Assembly (NCBI GenBank): GCA_018389105.1
Contig: JACATO010002204.1
Span: 2,232,001 to 2,296,000, forward strand
DNA: 64,000 nucleotides
Source: Nautilus pompilius
Lineage: Eukaryota > Mollusca > Cephalopoda > Nautilida > Nautilidae
Direction: 5' to 3'
The first letter of the stretch is position 1, and every line of letters begins with the position of its first letter. Positions 27,563-40,600 of the stretch are shown here, piece by piece. The position numbers and the translations under genes were made by a program. The notes below the pieces were generated by a model, which was not told the origin of the DNA, searched no databases, and worked only from the letters and a program-made list of their open reading frames with translations.

Positions 27563-28407
27563 CGTTTGACTAAACCTGCTGATGCCAAGCAAGGGAGAGA
27601 ACAAATTTTTTATTAATCTTAAACGGCATTACAAATAAAAGTAAATGGCCTTTATGTTTGTTTTTTTTCCCCTATTTGACTGAATTCGAGCTAAATTACT
27701 TAAAAAAATATTAAGCTTTGAAAGAATCTTACTGAATAAAGCAACAAGGCTCAATAGAACACCTTTTAGATTATATGACATTGAATAGAAACAATTTTAA
27801 GACATCCCCGGGTATATCAATCAGGGGCGCAGGACTGCGTGGTCCAGCTCTAACTTGCCTGCCTCCTTCACCCCCTCCCACACACACACACACGCGCGCA
27901 GGCGCTGCCTTGAAAGCTGAAAAAAAAAAACCAGCTTTATTATCATTATAATTTTCAGCCCGAATCAAAATTTATGATACGGAATTAGAAATAATTATTA
28001 TATATCGATCTTAGCGGAAGAAAGATTTTCTGCATAATGAATATTGACTCTTGTAGATAATAATGGAGCGCTGCGTTTAGAATTGCAAAGGAAAAAGTTA
28101 ATATGGAAAACCATTTTATCCTCTGTATTTAAAATTTGTGTGCGCGCGCATTTGCTTGTTTTTCCTCTTGTACGTCTCCACATAACAGAGACCGAAAACT
28201 TCCACCTGGACGAACTTTGTCACGTGATAGTTTAGCCAGGCGAAATTGGGTACAAATAATAAGGAACACGTCAGTTCAAAATTTATTAAGGTTATGTCGG
28301 CTTTGTAGACTGAAGACGGAAATCAGAATGCAAAACGACATTTTCATAAAAAAATATTTATTTATTCCTTGTTCACAAAGAGAACAAATCAACAAATAAT
28401 TTGTTGA

Positions 28408-28422
28408 TTATTATTATTATTA

Positions 28423-28467
<45 letters not shown>

Positions 28468-28477
28468 GTTATTATTA
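28408..28477. repeat. (ATT)n microsatellite
   Basis: About 70 bases of ATT units with two small interruptions. Confidence 0.97.
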
Positions 28478-29723
28478 AACAAATAACTACCTTTAGCCCG
28501 TGTTCCTGGTACACACTGCACCCGCGGGATTTCCAAGGGTTCCGTTGTGGGATACTGCTAAGTCTATCTGACGACGTCTTATTTTGTCAGGTAGTGTAAC
28601 AGTGAGTGGCATCACGCGCTGTCGTAGTTAAAATGCCCGCGGGATGAGAGCAGTTACGAAAACTCCGATTATTTATGCACGTTATCATCCATGGCTACGG
28701 GCCCCCGATCTTTTAACGAGGACTTTGTCGGGAAACAATTACTTTGTTACATTTACGCGCTGAGAAGCGAGCTTATGTTATTATTACGCCAAGTATTACA
28801 GGGGAGGTGTGGCTCGCAAGTTCTGAACTGGTTGCCTGTTATTCCGGTCGTTTGCAGTTCTGTTACTGGGCAAAAGCTGCATTTGTATCGTCTCATTAAA
28901 GTCCGCTTTTCTACATTCGCGTAACTTAAAGGTGGGTTTTGCAGGGTGCCCGCCGACACGAGGTGCATTCCCGGTATCAAGCCTAGTAAGCTGATTTATT
29001 CTGAAACGGTTTTAGAGATAATCACAATAGAATTAGATCTGGAACGCGAAGGAAGATGGTTCCAAAGTCGTGCGGAGGAGAGCCTGTTGCCGCGATCACC
29101 GGGAATGGATGGGTACAGTAGCCAGGATGCGGTTTTACGAACAGGCAGAGCGACATCCTATTCCGAGTATTTCAGAATGCCTAAAAATACCAAGACCTAA
29201 GGTCATCAAGGGAAATCTGGGCATTGTCCATCCTAATCTAAAAATCACCCGGCTGCGAACGACAGAGCTTACAAAAGAAAACGACAAAAAGGGCCGTAGG
29301 AGCAGACGACATTAAACGTCGAAAGAGAACTCGAGAGACGCCGCGCCAGCCTGATCTCCAGAAACAACAACATCACTCCCATGAAATAAACCTCACTCTC
29401 ATTTTTTTTCTCCTTCTCCAGCAAAAACAATAAAAATATTAACTGAAAAAATGAAAAGGATAAAAAAAAAATTTTTTTTTGTACGGTGATTTAAACAGAG
29501 ACCTGAAATGTGGGTTTTAAATGCATTTTCATCGTTTTATGTTCCGTAAGTAACAGGAAAAACTGAAGAGCGCCCTTCTATGGCGCTCAGACCGGATGTC
29601 CGGGATTTAAAGATGCAAGTGCAAAGTTCTTATTAATTATTTCATTTCTTTATACTTTTGGCCCCATGAATGATTCACAAACCGTCAAATAACCTCGGAA
29701 GTCACTACAAAATTAATGGGTGA

Positions 29724-29725
<2 letters not shown>

Positions 29726-29762
<37 letters not shown>
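29726..29762. repeat. (TAA)n microsatellite
   Basis: About 12 trinucleotide units. The poly-Tyr minus-strand frame is an artefact. Confidence 0.96.
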
Positions 29763-29763
<1 letters not shown>

Positions 29764-30486
29764 TTTTGCTGGATGCAATAGGTGCAAGTCTGTAAGTGAG
29801 TCATGTAAACAAGCAACCATGATGCCATTTTTAAAGTCATTCGGGATGAAAAGAAAAAAAAAATATATGGGAGAATATAAAGAAAATTGCAATGTAATTA
29901 TTAAAAATATAAAATTAAAAACAGGACGCACCAATTGGCTAGAACTTGGTGTACGGACAAGTCGGGTATTTCCAGGCATTTCTGATAGGTTTTATTTTAA
30001 ACGTGGTGGGCTAAACCTTATTCGATGGCCCGGGTTCGTGGGTTGGGAAGAGTACGTGCTGGCAGAAACATCAGGTTTGGTCGATAATAGTAGACAAAAA
30101 GTCAAAACGAGGCATTTTGTGGACACTCACCAGGCTAAGCCCCGCGTTGCATGTTGGGGGGGAAAGTTTGCTTAATTCATCTTTGGCCCCTCCCCCCTCC
30201 TGTCTGCTGCATTACCCCTGTACTCGGGTGGTTTTAACTATTACTTAGGTACGGAACGTTAAAGTCGTAACCAAACATGGCAGGAGCCTCTATGTCTTCT
30301 TAAATAAATTATATTAGTTAATTTAAAAAAAAAATGAATTATTATTATAGAAGACCACGTTTAGCCATGAGATCAGTGAATTTGTTTGGATGCTTTTCTC
30401 TAAAAGGAAACCGGAAGATTTAGCAGTGCCCTGGTTTTAGTTAATCGAGTATTTTTCGCCCTCTGTGTTGTTTTTTTAAACACAAA

Positions 30487-30506
30487 AGAGAGAGAGAGAG
30501 AGAGAC
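30487..30506. repeat. (GA)n short tract
   Basis: Ten GA units. Confidence 0.93.
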
Positions 30507-31239
30507 TACGTGACAATGCAGAAATTTTGTAAAGGTGTAGTCGAAAAGTAGAGCAAAGCAGAAGTCTGACATTTCATCTAAAACTAAAAAAACCCGGCTT
30601 TCCGAATTGTCCAGAAAAAGTTTGCATCTTTTAATCGAATAAGCCGCAGTACAGGACACACACACACATATATATATATGTATAATATATATAAGGAAGG
30701 ATGATTCTGTTAGGTTCTTTTGAAATTTGAAATAAACCACCCTAGAGAGGACAAGTAGCTGAGATGAGATGAGGTTGGGACGGTGATGCTGACATCCCGG
30801 CAAAGTCAGTTATCTATCTCACTCAGGGATGTTGGCAGGTTTCTTTTGCCGCAAGCACTGGCCGGCCGGGCTCGGGTAAAGATGCGACTTCTCGTGTTCA
30901 GTGTGTGTGGGGGTTTGTGTGCCAGCCGTAGGAGAGGAGGAGACCATTTCGGTTACTCGAATTGCTAATCTTTCCGTTGTATATACACGCACGCCTTTGT
31001 GGCCGTGGGCTTTGATACGGCGCATGAATACTCGACGAGACGTCTGCAATATAGTTAGAAAGTTTTAAGCGGAATGCATTAACATTCATTATCTATATAA
31101 TGTATATTTGAAACTGTACGCATGCAAATGCGATTGGCTTCTTTCGTTAGGCACATTTTTTTCCAGATACATCACCGAGTAGCGAAACGATTTTAGGAGA
31201 AGCAAAAAAAAAAAAAAAAAAGCGGAAGGATTTAGCCGA

Positions 31240-31535
31240 TTCACTCGGCCGGCTGTCTTTTACTATTCCAAGGTAGTGGCGCTGTTTTACGAGTGGAAGG
31301 AAGGGAGATATTTTTCCCGCTGTCCGTTCCTACCCCACCTGTCGTTCGCATTATCTGCCGGCTGTCGAGGTGAGTCTTCCTTTTTTTTCGGGGGAGGGGT
31401 GGGGAAGCGATTTCCGCTCGTTTTCAGAGGGGTTTCGGTGGCGAATTTCTCGCCCCGCAGTAATCTGCCGGCGTCCGAGGCTGTAGCCTGTTCTCACCTT
31501 TCAGCCACCACAACACGCGCACTGCCGCCGACGAC
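31240..31535 (+). promoter_or_regulatory. Likely promoter/5'UTR zone with a possible 5'UTR intron
   Basis: The stretch before the start codon is visibly GC-richer than the surroundings and carries several CpG dinucleotides, as in a CpG-type promoter. A strong donor (GAG|GTGAGT, intron from 31370) and a strong acceptor (TTCTCACCTTTCAG, ending 31504) bracket a possible 135-base intron in the 5'UTR. No TATA box stands out. The transcription start cannot be fixed from sequence. Confidence 0.45.
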
Positions 31536-31619
31536 ATGCTGAGGTTTTTGAGAAAGTCTCACCCGAAAGACAGCGAGGAACGGGAACGGTTGAAGAGGGA
31601 GCTGTTCGGATTCACGCGA
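31536..31619 (+). CDS. l(2)gl: Lgl exon 1 (N-terminus)
   Basis: Codes residues 1-28, starting [15 protein letters not shown] and ending in ELFGFTR. This matches the Lgl N-terminus, in which a short basic stretch precedes an E-L-F-A/G-F motif. The start is the first ATG after the likely 5'UTR acceptor and fits the family start. The exon ends in phase 0 before GTAAGC. Confidence 0.93.
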
Positions 31620-34600
31620 GTAAGCTCCTTTTTTTTTCTTTTTTTGTGTCCCTAACGATCGGGATCTACTTTTCATTTATCGTACGCCGGCATTGTTGAA
31701 TGGCAGCCATTTTGAAAATCGAATGCTCTGTAGATGAGTCATTTTTTGGGGGGGGGGATTGGTAGCGCGCGGCGTGGGATAGTAAACGTGTAACAGCAGC
31801 GGGGAGGGTAGCAGAAGTAGGTTACACACTAAACTTCATTCCGGTTCTTTTCGCTTCCTCCCTTCTATCTTCGATGATTCTAACTTTCTTTTTTTTTTTT
31901 TAAACGTAAACAAGACCTCCCCCCCCCTCCTCCCACTCCCACACTCTCGTCGTCGTCGTCGTCCTCTTCCCGGGGACCAGGGAAACCACCGCATTATACT
32001 TGTAGTGTGGTGTCTGTCCCAGGTTAAAATCAAGACGACAGGGCTGAGCGATGAATGGTGCGAAACCTTGCTAATTGTCTAACGCCGGTAGCCTTTCAGG
32101 GCGGCGACGACGACGACGACGAAGCCGATTGTTGTTGTTGTTTTTTTTTAACCCTCTTCGAACAGCCTCTCCTCTCCCCCTCCTCCCGGTGTCTGCTATG
32201 TACGTGTTCCCCTCGACTCGTTTATTTAGGAGATCTTTCCTTTTGAGGCGTTATGTTACCTGTTAGATGATTTGGCACTCGCAATCTTTACTGCAGGCAG
32301 CCACTGCATCTCTGTCACTTATCCGCAATGCATTTTTCAGGGTCAATAGGCTGGTATTTTAGATTTAATGGGTCCAGACCTAATTGTAAGGTTGTGCAAT
32401 GTTGATTTGTAAATGTCTACAAATAATGATATCTAAAAAATAACAGTCTGCCTGATTGATTCATGCCTAAAATTGTGAAATGATCTCATTTGTGCTCCCT
32501 TATTTTCACTTATTTATAAGCAGCAAGTTTGCTTCATCCGACAGTAGCACTTATATACATATGTATGTATGGACAATAGGAAAACTCTCAGAGTGACTGG
32601 TATTTCGATAAACTACTACAGCTGGACAGTTTTTAGCCTACTTCTCTGTGCCAGAGTTTAAATTAAGAAATGCAAAACAGTCCTCCTACAAGCTGGCCAC
32701 ATAATCACAAAATCTTAATGATCCATAATTATTTAATGGCAGATGTGTACGATCCTCCTCGTATGCTGGCTGTAAATAATGACTTTGCTTTAAATAGGCG
32801 ACGCGAACGAGCTGGAATGCAAGAGAGATGTATTTACTGTGTTCCTGATTACCATTTGATGATGTTTATTTTCAGTGTGTAGATCATGGATTCCCAAGCA
32901 AGCCAAGTTGTCTGGGCTATGATCCAAAATTGAGCTTGTTGGCCATTGGAACAAAAACTGGTGTACTAAAGATGTATCCTTACTTTGTGTATACAGTTAA
33001 CTGCATGCAGTAGTTTCAAAATCATCAAAAGTAGTGAATATGAAATAAAAATTGAGGAGATTTTTTTAGTTTACAGAGTCAAACAGAAATGTAGCAATTG
33101 TTTTTTTAATGGTTCTGTTGATGTTTTAGTTCCCCCTCCCTTTCCTACGGTCAAAATGTTTTTGCTTCATGTAGACTCAATTCAAATCTGACATTTTCTT
33201 TTTCTAATTAATGCTGGATGGATGGGGAAAACAACTAAAAGAGCTTTCATGCAATATTTTTTTCTATTGCTCATTTATCTATCTGTTTTATATTGTTTAG
33301 TCTAATATACTTTTACAAACCTTTTTGACCTGTCTCTCCTGTTTCTGCATTTGTAGTCTGATAATCATGGCAAGTGCTTAGTTGAAAATAAAACCATTTC
33401 CATTGCAACATCCAAAATTAATAAGTATTAAATCACAAAATGTAATGTGAAATATAACTTAAAATTTTAAATACCAACATGGTGGTTAGAAACTGTTGTG
33501 AATCAATAATAATGCTTGTATTTAATGTAAAGCAATTATTAAATTGTAGACAAATCAAGTTTATTGTTTTGCATTAGTGTATAACTTGCTGTCATGGTGA
33601 TTTTTGTCAGTATGCAGATGAACAGTACTATTCTCAGACAGGAATAATTTTGCTTTGGAAAATGCCTTTTCTCTATATTTAAAAAAGTGGGATTAAGCAA
33701 ATAAATGTTTTTAAAAGATGCATTTATCTACTTGCTAATGAAGCAACTGTTTATCATTTAATCTCTTGATTAGTGCCAGTTGATATTTTTTTAAAAAATA
33801 TTTTGCCTCTTGTACCTGATAATCCTTTTCTCTAATCTGTAGTTTGTATTTCAGTAGTACTTTGAACTATAAACTGCACTTACTACATGTTTTAAATTAT
33901 TTCATAGCTTGATCGAGTCTTGTGAGTGTCTAGTAGGCATGGTTAAAATTTTCTAATACACTCAAATGCAAATTTTATTTATTTAATATTTTTCATCAAT
34001 AAATGAATAAGTATACAGTCGACCCCCCCCCCAACGTAATCACAGTTCGGCATTCGCAGCCCCGGTTATTCGCGGAATTTTCCTTAGAACCTAACTAATA
34101 ATTGTTCGTGGAAACCCCCGCATATTCGCGGAATCACAAATATCTTCCACGATTTTTTTATGGCTTTTTTTCGAGGCAATATATATTTCTTCACGCTTTT
34201 TAACACTAAATTATTAATAACAATATAATTTACTAATTTTGTAATATAAATACTAACGTCAAAATATCAATATAAAATAAACGCTATTGGCTGGAGGTTT
34301 GAAAGTAGCCAATCCGAGAGCGTTATTCATTTCTCTTTGCTGCTGATTGGCTGCTGCCCACGAGGCGCTGTCTCAGGCAGATGCAGCCCAGCATCATCCC
34401 AGTTTACCACGTGTAGCTATCTCGAGTGTTTCGCTGAGTGTTGTATTTTTTATTAAATTATTATATATTTACTTATATTTTACATTATATTTTGATGTTT
34501 ATAGGCATTTTTATGGACCACGTCCAATATTCGTGGTTTTTCACTCTTCGCGGGTGCTCTAGGAATGTAACCGCTGCGAATACTGGGGGACAACTGTATT

Positions 34601-37600
34601 AAGATTCTTAGGAAAAACTTAATCGGTTTTGTTTTTTTTCTTTCTGTTTTTAACAAATCCAAACAGCAACCAAAAGCAAGTAAGTTGCTAGTATGCATCG
34701 CTACTATATGCACAAAGATAAGAATTGTTAGAAAAATTGTATTACTGGTTAAGATACTTTGGATCTGATCTAACTTGGGTTCTAATAATTGTGGTAGAAA
34801 TTGGTCCCAAAAGCCCAAGGTAAAATAAGTACTTTTGCAAGCCTTCTGTTTGCCTGTTTTTTTAATAAATGCTTTTTTGAATCACATTTTATTCAGGTTG
34901 TAGTTGCTTTTAATTTTTATGATAGTAATTGTCAACAAATTCTGAGATTAAAAATTACTTTTCTTGACAACAGTCAAGATATGGTGCTCCAGGTGTTGAA
35001 TTTGCTGGTCAGCACAAGAATGATGTCTCACTTAATCATCTATTCTTTCTTCCAGAACAGGTGTGTTTATGCATTTATTTATTTATTTATTTATTTTATA
35101 TATTTTTGTCTTGATATTTTAATTGCGTCTGCATGAGTGTACAAATCTTAAAACTTCTGACAAGAAAAATGCATTGGATTATCTTATCTTATCCTCACAC
35201 TTGATTAACTTGCAGTAGTTACAGCCACAGAAATACCCTAATTATGTTTTAATGAACAAGTACAAAAACAATTTCTAATTATTACTAAAAAAAATTCAGC
35301 TCTACTGAAATTTAAATTGTTGTTGTTTAACATGAGTATGGTCATTTTGAAAAGCCTTAAAGTTCATATTGCAAAGATTTAGTTGTATATTTGCCTATGT
35401 CTGTATTTGGCCTATTTGTATGTCGTTACCACTGCTAAACACTGAGCATCAGTACACAGTAGGAAATAGCTGATTTCTTGACTAATATGGATTAGTATTG
35501 AACTGTTGGTAAATAATATGTCTGATATTTCTATCATGTATCAATATGAACTGCAAATTAGTGGAAGGAAAATTCAACATTAATAGGAAGAAAGTCAAAA
35601 GGCCTGCTAAGGATAGAGCTGTCTAGTGTACTGGCAATGCAAAATTTGATGTTTTAACCTTTTGCAATTTATTAGGTGAGTTCACCTCAATGCAGAAATT
35701 CAGCTTGCTAATATTAGGTTTAAAAACTATAAAGTAAACAAAAACGTGAATTACAAGTTTACTTACATTACACTCAATTATTTTCTAGAGTTAGTCTATG
35801 AAGATGGCCTCACTAAATTGACAACCAAAAAAAAAAAAATACCCAAACTTCAGAGGCCCAAAATGGTTATTTGGCTTTAAATACATGTTTGTAAACTATA
35901 TATTTGAAATGTCTTTACATACTGAGTTATAAGAATCACAGAAAACCTGTTTGGCTATCTTGCTTTTAAGGAATGAAAACCGTCCAACAATGCATGCTGT
36001 TATTTGTGCTCATGGATGTATTTTGAAACCATCACAATTTCACATTGGCTTACCAAGATTGGATACATATTAGCATGAGCTTGTGAATTTTTTGTATGTA
36101 TCGCGGAAAACAGTAAAGCTGCTTTATAGATTGCCAGCAGTAATAGCCAAAAATCAATTTATTTTATCAAATAGAGAACCAAACTCAAGGGAGCTGATAG
36201 TGTTGATAGAGATCTTGTGGAAAACTACTCATTTTAGTGGAGGGGCTCTCACAACAACCAAGCAACTAAGTGGTATATCATAAGACTAAAGATGCCAATT
36301 GAAAACATAGGTATCTGTCAAGTGACTGGCTGAAACACAACACAGTAATTGGGCATGCCTTTTTTGAAGAAAGTAGTCACATGTTTAAAAAGCGCACTTG
36401 GAGAGATCAAACTTTCACAATCCTGGAGCACAGTGCAAAATTGCAAGAATTTTTTTGAATTTTGTGGCATTACAGCTAAATGAAACTTTTCTTTTCATTT
36501 TGCTACTAGTCATAGTTGGTCCACATGTGAAGGAATAGAAGTACAGTAAAGTGCCAGGCAGTTTGTGCAAGCTTTCAACAGCATATCAAGGGCCATATTC
36601 TAACAGTAATCTTTTCAGCTACTGTAAAGATAGTGTTAAAGGAATATCTTATTTCAAATGAAGATGTGAAAGCAATTAATCCATTCCTTGAAGATTTCAA
36701 ATTTGGGTTGGAACATGGGAAAACTGCCATATTGTGCCAATAAATGAAAAAAAAAAATCCCAAGTCAGGTATCAGGAGAAGATTTTAAAGCAACTATTGC
36801 CATTTCCACTGACTTGGGTATGAAATTTAATGCTACAACCAGGTCATTATTTCACATGTATTTATGAATGGGACTGGTGGATAGGAAATCTTAACAAAGT
36901 TTCAGTAAAAGAGAAACCTGTATATAATCATTACATGCATCCCCATGTTCAGCCCGAATTTTTCACTATCTCCAGAAGACATGGAAATTTGAGCATACTG
37001 TGCATTACTCCTGCACCCAGTGCAACATCTTTGGAATGGCAATATAAATTATCTGATAGTCTGTTAGCATAATTTTTTGTTATTGCTGGTGGTGTTCTGT
37101 ATAAAGCTGCTTCACTACTTAGCATGAGCACACATGAATGCATTATATTTATCATGCAAGCAACCATCCATTCTTGGTAGGGTAAATTGACCATATGATG
37201 ATTTAAAAATACATGCATATTCACAAAAAGTAGTATACATGCTGGATATTTTTTCATTTATTAGGCACAAGTTATCCAAACATGTTTTCAGCCATTCTTG
37301 CATATCAGGATGTGGAGCATTTCAAATATGTAGTTTACAAACGTTAATTCACAGATCCATGTCCATTTTGCCCCTGAAGTTTAGGTATTTTTTTGGTTTA
37401 GCGAGACCATTTTCATTATAGAGACGATAATGTAAAAGATAATGGTAGAATGTTCATGCTTTATATTCTGTTTATATTCCATACTAAAATAACAGAAATA
37501 TAGTTACTATGTTTCACAAGTGCTTGGCTTGGTTAACTATTAAATTCCAAATATGCTTTCACACTGCATGACATGATCAAATGGCCAATTTGGTTCTAAT

Positions 37601-40600
37601 TTGTGTCAAAAATAAAATTCATAGACTATTTCTGACACAAATTTTGGAATCAACATAAAAAGCTGTTCTAGGAACCCTAGTTTCATGACAACAGTTGTCT
37701 TGTTCTTCCAACTAACTTATTAAATGTGGATTTCATCCTATGCGTAAAAATGATGCATCATTTTTCATTCCAAGTACCCTATGGTTGAGGTTCTTTAACT
37801 TTGAAACTAGTATGAGTTTGAGACTACAACTTTGCAAGCATTCCTTTGGAAGCCCAATGCATCTTCAGAAGTTTCTTCAGAATCTGAGAGGGTGAGATGA
37901 GGCTCTTCTAAAATTTTATGATTTGATACTGAATGACCCAGATGAAATGTTGTGCATATATCAGTATTAGTGAAAGCAAAAAAAGTATAGCTGGGACTGG
38001 TAATTGAAATTTTATTATAGTATTTTCTCATTTACTTTGAAATGAAGTCTAAAAGGTGTTTTTTTCTATGTGGCTGTATGTTTTTTGTATACATGTAAAC
38101 CAATTCAATAACAAAGGTATTGTGTATGGATGTAGGAAAAGTTAAAAACAAAGGATAATTAAAAATATTTTCAACATTTAATCTTTAAAGAGCAAAATAG
38201 TTTTGTAAATACTGGGTACAGTACAACAACAATAATAATAATTTAGACTAAAAATGTTATTAGGAAAAGGCATAAAATAAAACAGTATATGCTTCCATTC
38301 CTTATGCATCAGTATGGGGAGTCAAGCAGGTAAATTTAATTTTTGCTTATTTTGTTGAATTAGTGGGAATAATATCCTTGTATTCAATAGTCTTGATTTA
38401 AAAAAAATATTAAAGGGAATTTAGATAAATGTAAATAATGACATTTTAATACTATAGAGGCACTAAAATGATTTTTTTTAAAAGAAACTTTGCAAATGAC
38501 CCTTAGGAAAGCTAAAAAAAAATTTAAAAAAAAAACAGTTTACTTCCAATTATTTACAAAGTTCGACTACCCACACAATCTGTGTGCATTGGCATCCTTT
38601 TTGCATGTTTTCATAGAACAGAACTTTGTTTGCATCTTAAACAAGTTTTATTCACCCATTAGTGCATGAGTATGAGCTATGGGAAGGGAGTTGACCAATC
38701 ATTGCTGGTTGTGGTGATTGTGCATCAAAATAAAGAAAGGTGGTGACAGTTCAAAGCTAGTTTCCACAACATTTGCAGCTCTTTATTTCCACCATTTGGA
38801 TTTGTATAGCAAATTATCATAGGTCTTAAATTCTCTTTAGATAACTTATTGCCTTCATCTTCAAAAGGAAAATGAGTTATACTGATGATAGAAAAGATAA
38901 GTTGCTGAGCAAAACTCTAACTATCTTCATGCTCCTAGGAATAGATGTGTGCAGATAATAGAGAGTTAACTTCATTTGACATTTACAATAGGTTACTACA
39001 GGACTGAAAGAATTTTGCCTGAATGCAGCAAATCTGAGTGCTTGACATGTTGATAAATATTTTTGTAGCATCAGTAATGTTGATATTCAGATATTAGTAG
39101 TTAAACTAATGAAACAAGATAGTTCTCTACAGTAATCTCATTTACTTTGCGATATAAGGGAAATAACTTTAAATGGCCTCAAATTGTCAGTTTTTAGATG
39201 AAAAAATTAAATGAAAATCTATGGTTACGATAGAATTTATAACTTCATAAAGTATTTATCTTTAAAATCAACTGTTATATATATAAGTCACTTCATGATC
39301 TTGTTCATTTTTAATACTCTCGGTCTCTCTCATTTTAGTAATTTTCCTATATGCTTGTCTGATAGTAAATTGTGGTTACCAAATCACTGCTTTTTTCTTT
39401 TTTCAAGGGACGAATTATTACCTTATGCAGTGATAACTCCCTGCATCTCTGGGAGATTAATATACGAGATGATTTTGGTATTTTGGAAGAAGTTAAGGAA
39501 TTTTCTATGGAGAGCAAGTATGCAATATTTTCAACTTTTATTTATTTTAAGAATATGTAAATTTTATAAATTGTTTCAGGTAAGTAGAACAAATTTTAGC
39601 AAATAAGGTGATCATAAAAAAAGAAATATATTGGTTGGAATATGATTATATACTCTAAATCATTTCTGCAACACAGACCACCAAATAATAAAAGTAGATA
39701 AAGGCACTCATGTTTATATATATTGCTATGACCAAATATTGATTGATTTATTTTAGATTAAGAATTATAATCTTCAATCTTTTTTTTGCAAAATTGACCC
39801 TATTTTCTTCATTACACTGGCAAACCTATGACAATTAGCATGCCTACCTTTATTTGCTTGACAAATGGCAGCAACCAAAGGCACACATCTTGATGATCAC
39901 TTTACAAAAATATAGCATTAATTTGCTGTAGATTATATTGAACTTAGCTGGAGATGATTTTACTTCAAGGATTAGGTGTAGCTAACAAAGCAACAGGATG
40001 CCATTAGAAATGTGACAAGTAGAAAATATTACCAGCAGTGGTTGAAGATAGTTACAGTATCTACATTCAGAGATCACATTGCATATATTTATTTATTCTC
40101 TAAGGTATTTATATTCTGTTACTGAAAATGATTTATAATCTGAAACATTGCAGACAATTTAGCTGATTTATTATTGTATCTAATATTTTCATTTATCTGA
40201 TATTAAAAAAATGCTAATGTTTCACTGAGTTCTTGATAATGTGTCATATTTAAATCAGGTCTCACCCTTTTAAGACCCAAAATAAGCAAATTAGGATCCT
40301 TAGAAATACACTCTTGAAATGAAAGCAGTTTCTAGGATGAACAAGCTAAGATTTCAGTTATAGGCGAATACTGTGTTGTGATATCAGTTAATTTTGATGA
40401 CTTATATTGTTCTCTTGAACAAGAGAGTAATTATCTGGCTTTGGTGCTATCGCTAGTAGAAAATTAACTGCTAAAACAACAAAAATAACCCATTACAAGC
40501 TTGCTTTTTAAACACTGGTTTGGTGCCAGTAAAGAATTTTAATTATACGGTTAATGGAGTTTACATTAAAAGTTCTAATGAATAGACTTTGATCTTAACT

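Larger units (their letters stand above)
25811..31239. other. Upstream intergenic DNA before the Lgl promoter
   Basis: Holds microsatellites (27,521; 28,408; 29,726; 30,487) and a CTG/CCG-like short run at about 27,108-27,142. A GC-richer segment lies at about 28,490-29,350. No frame resembles a known protein. Distal regulatory elements of the downstream gene could be here but none can be identified by eye. Confidence 0.5.

Noticed and set aside
28691-29315. Overlapping frames of 77-84 codons in a GC-richer segment, considered as upstream exons
   Set aside because: No conserved motif and no consistent splice sites linking them.
34347-34562. 71-codon frame beginning [10 protein letters not shown] inside the MITE, repeated in the inverted copy
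   Set aside because: The copies share it because the DNA is duplicated. It has hydrophobic low-complexity sequence after 30 codons and no known domain.
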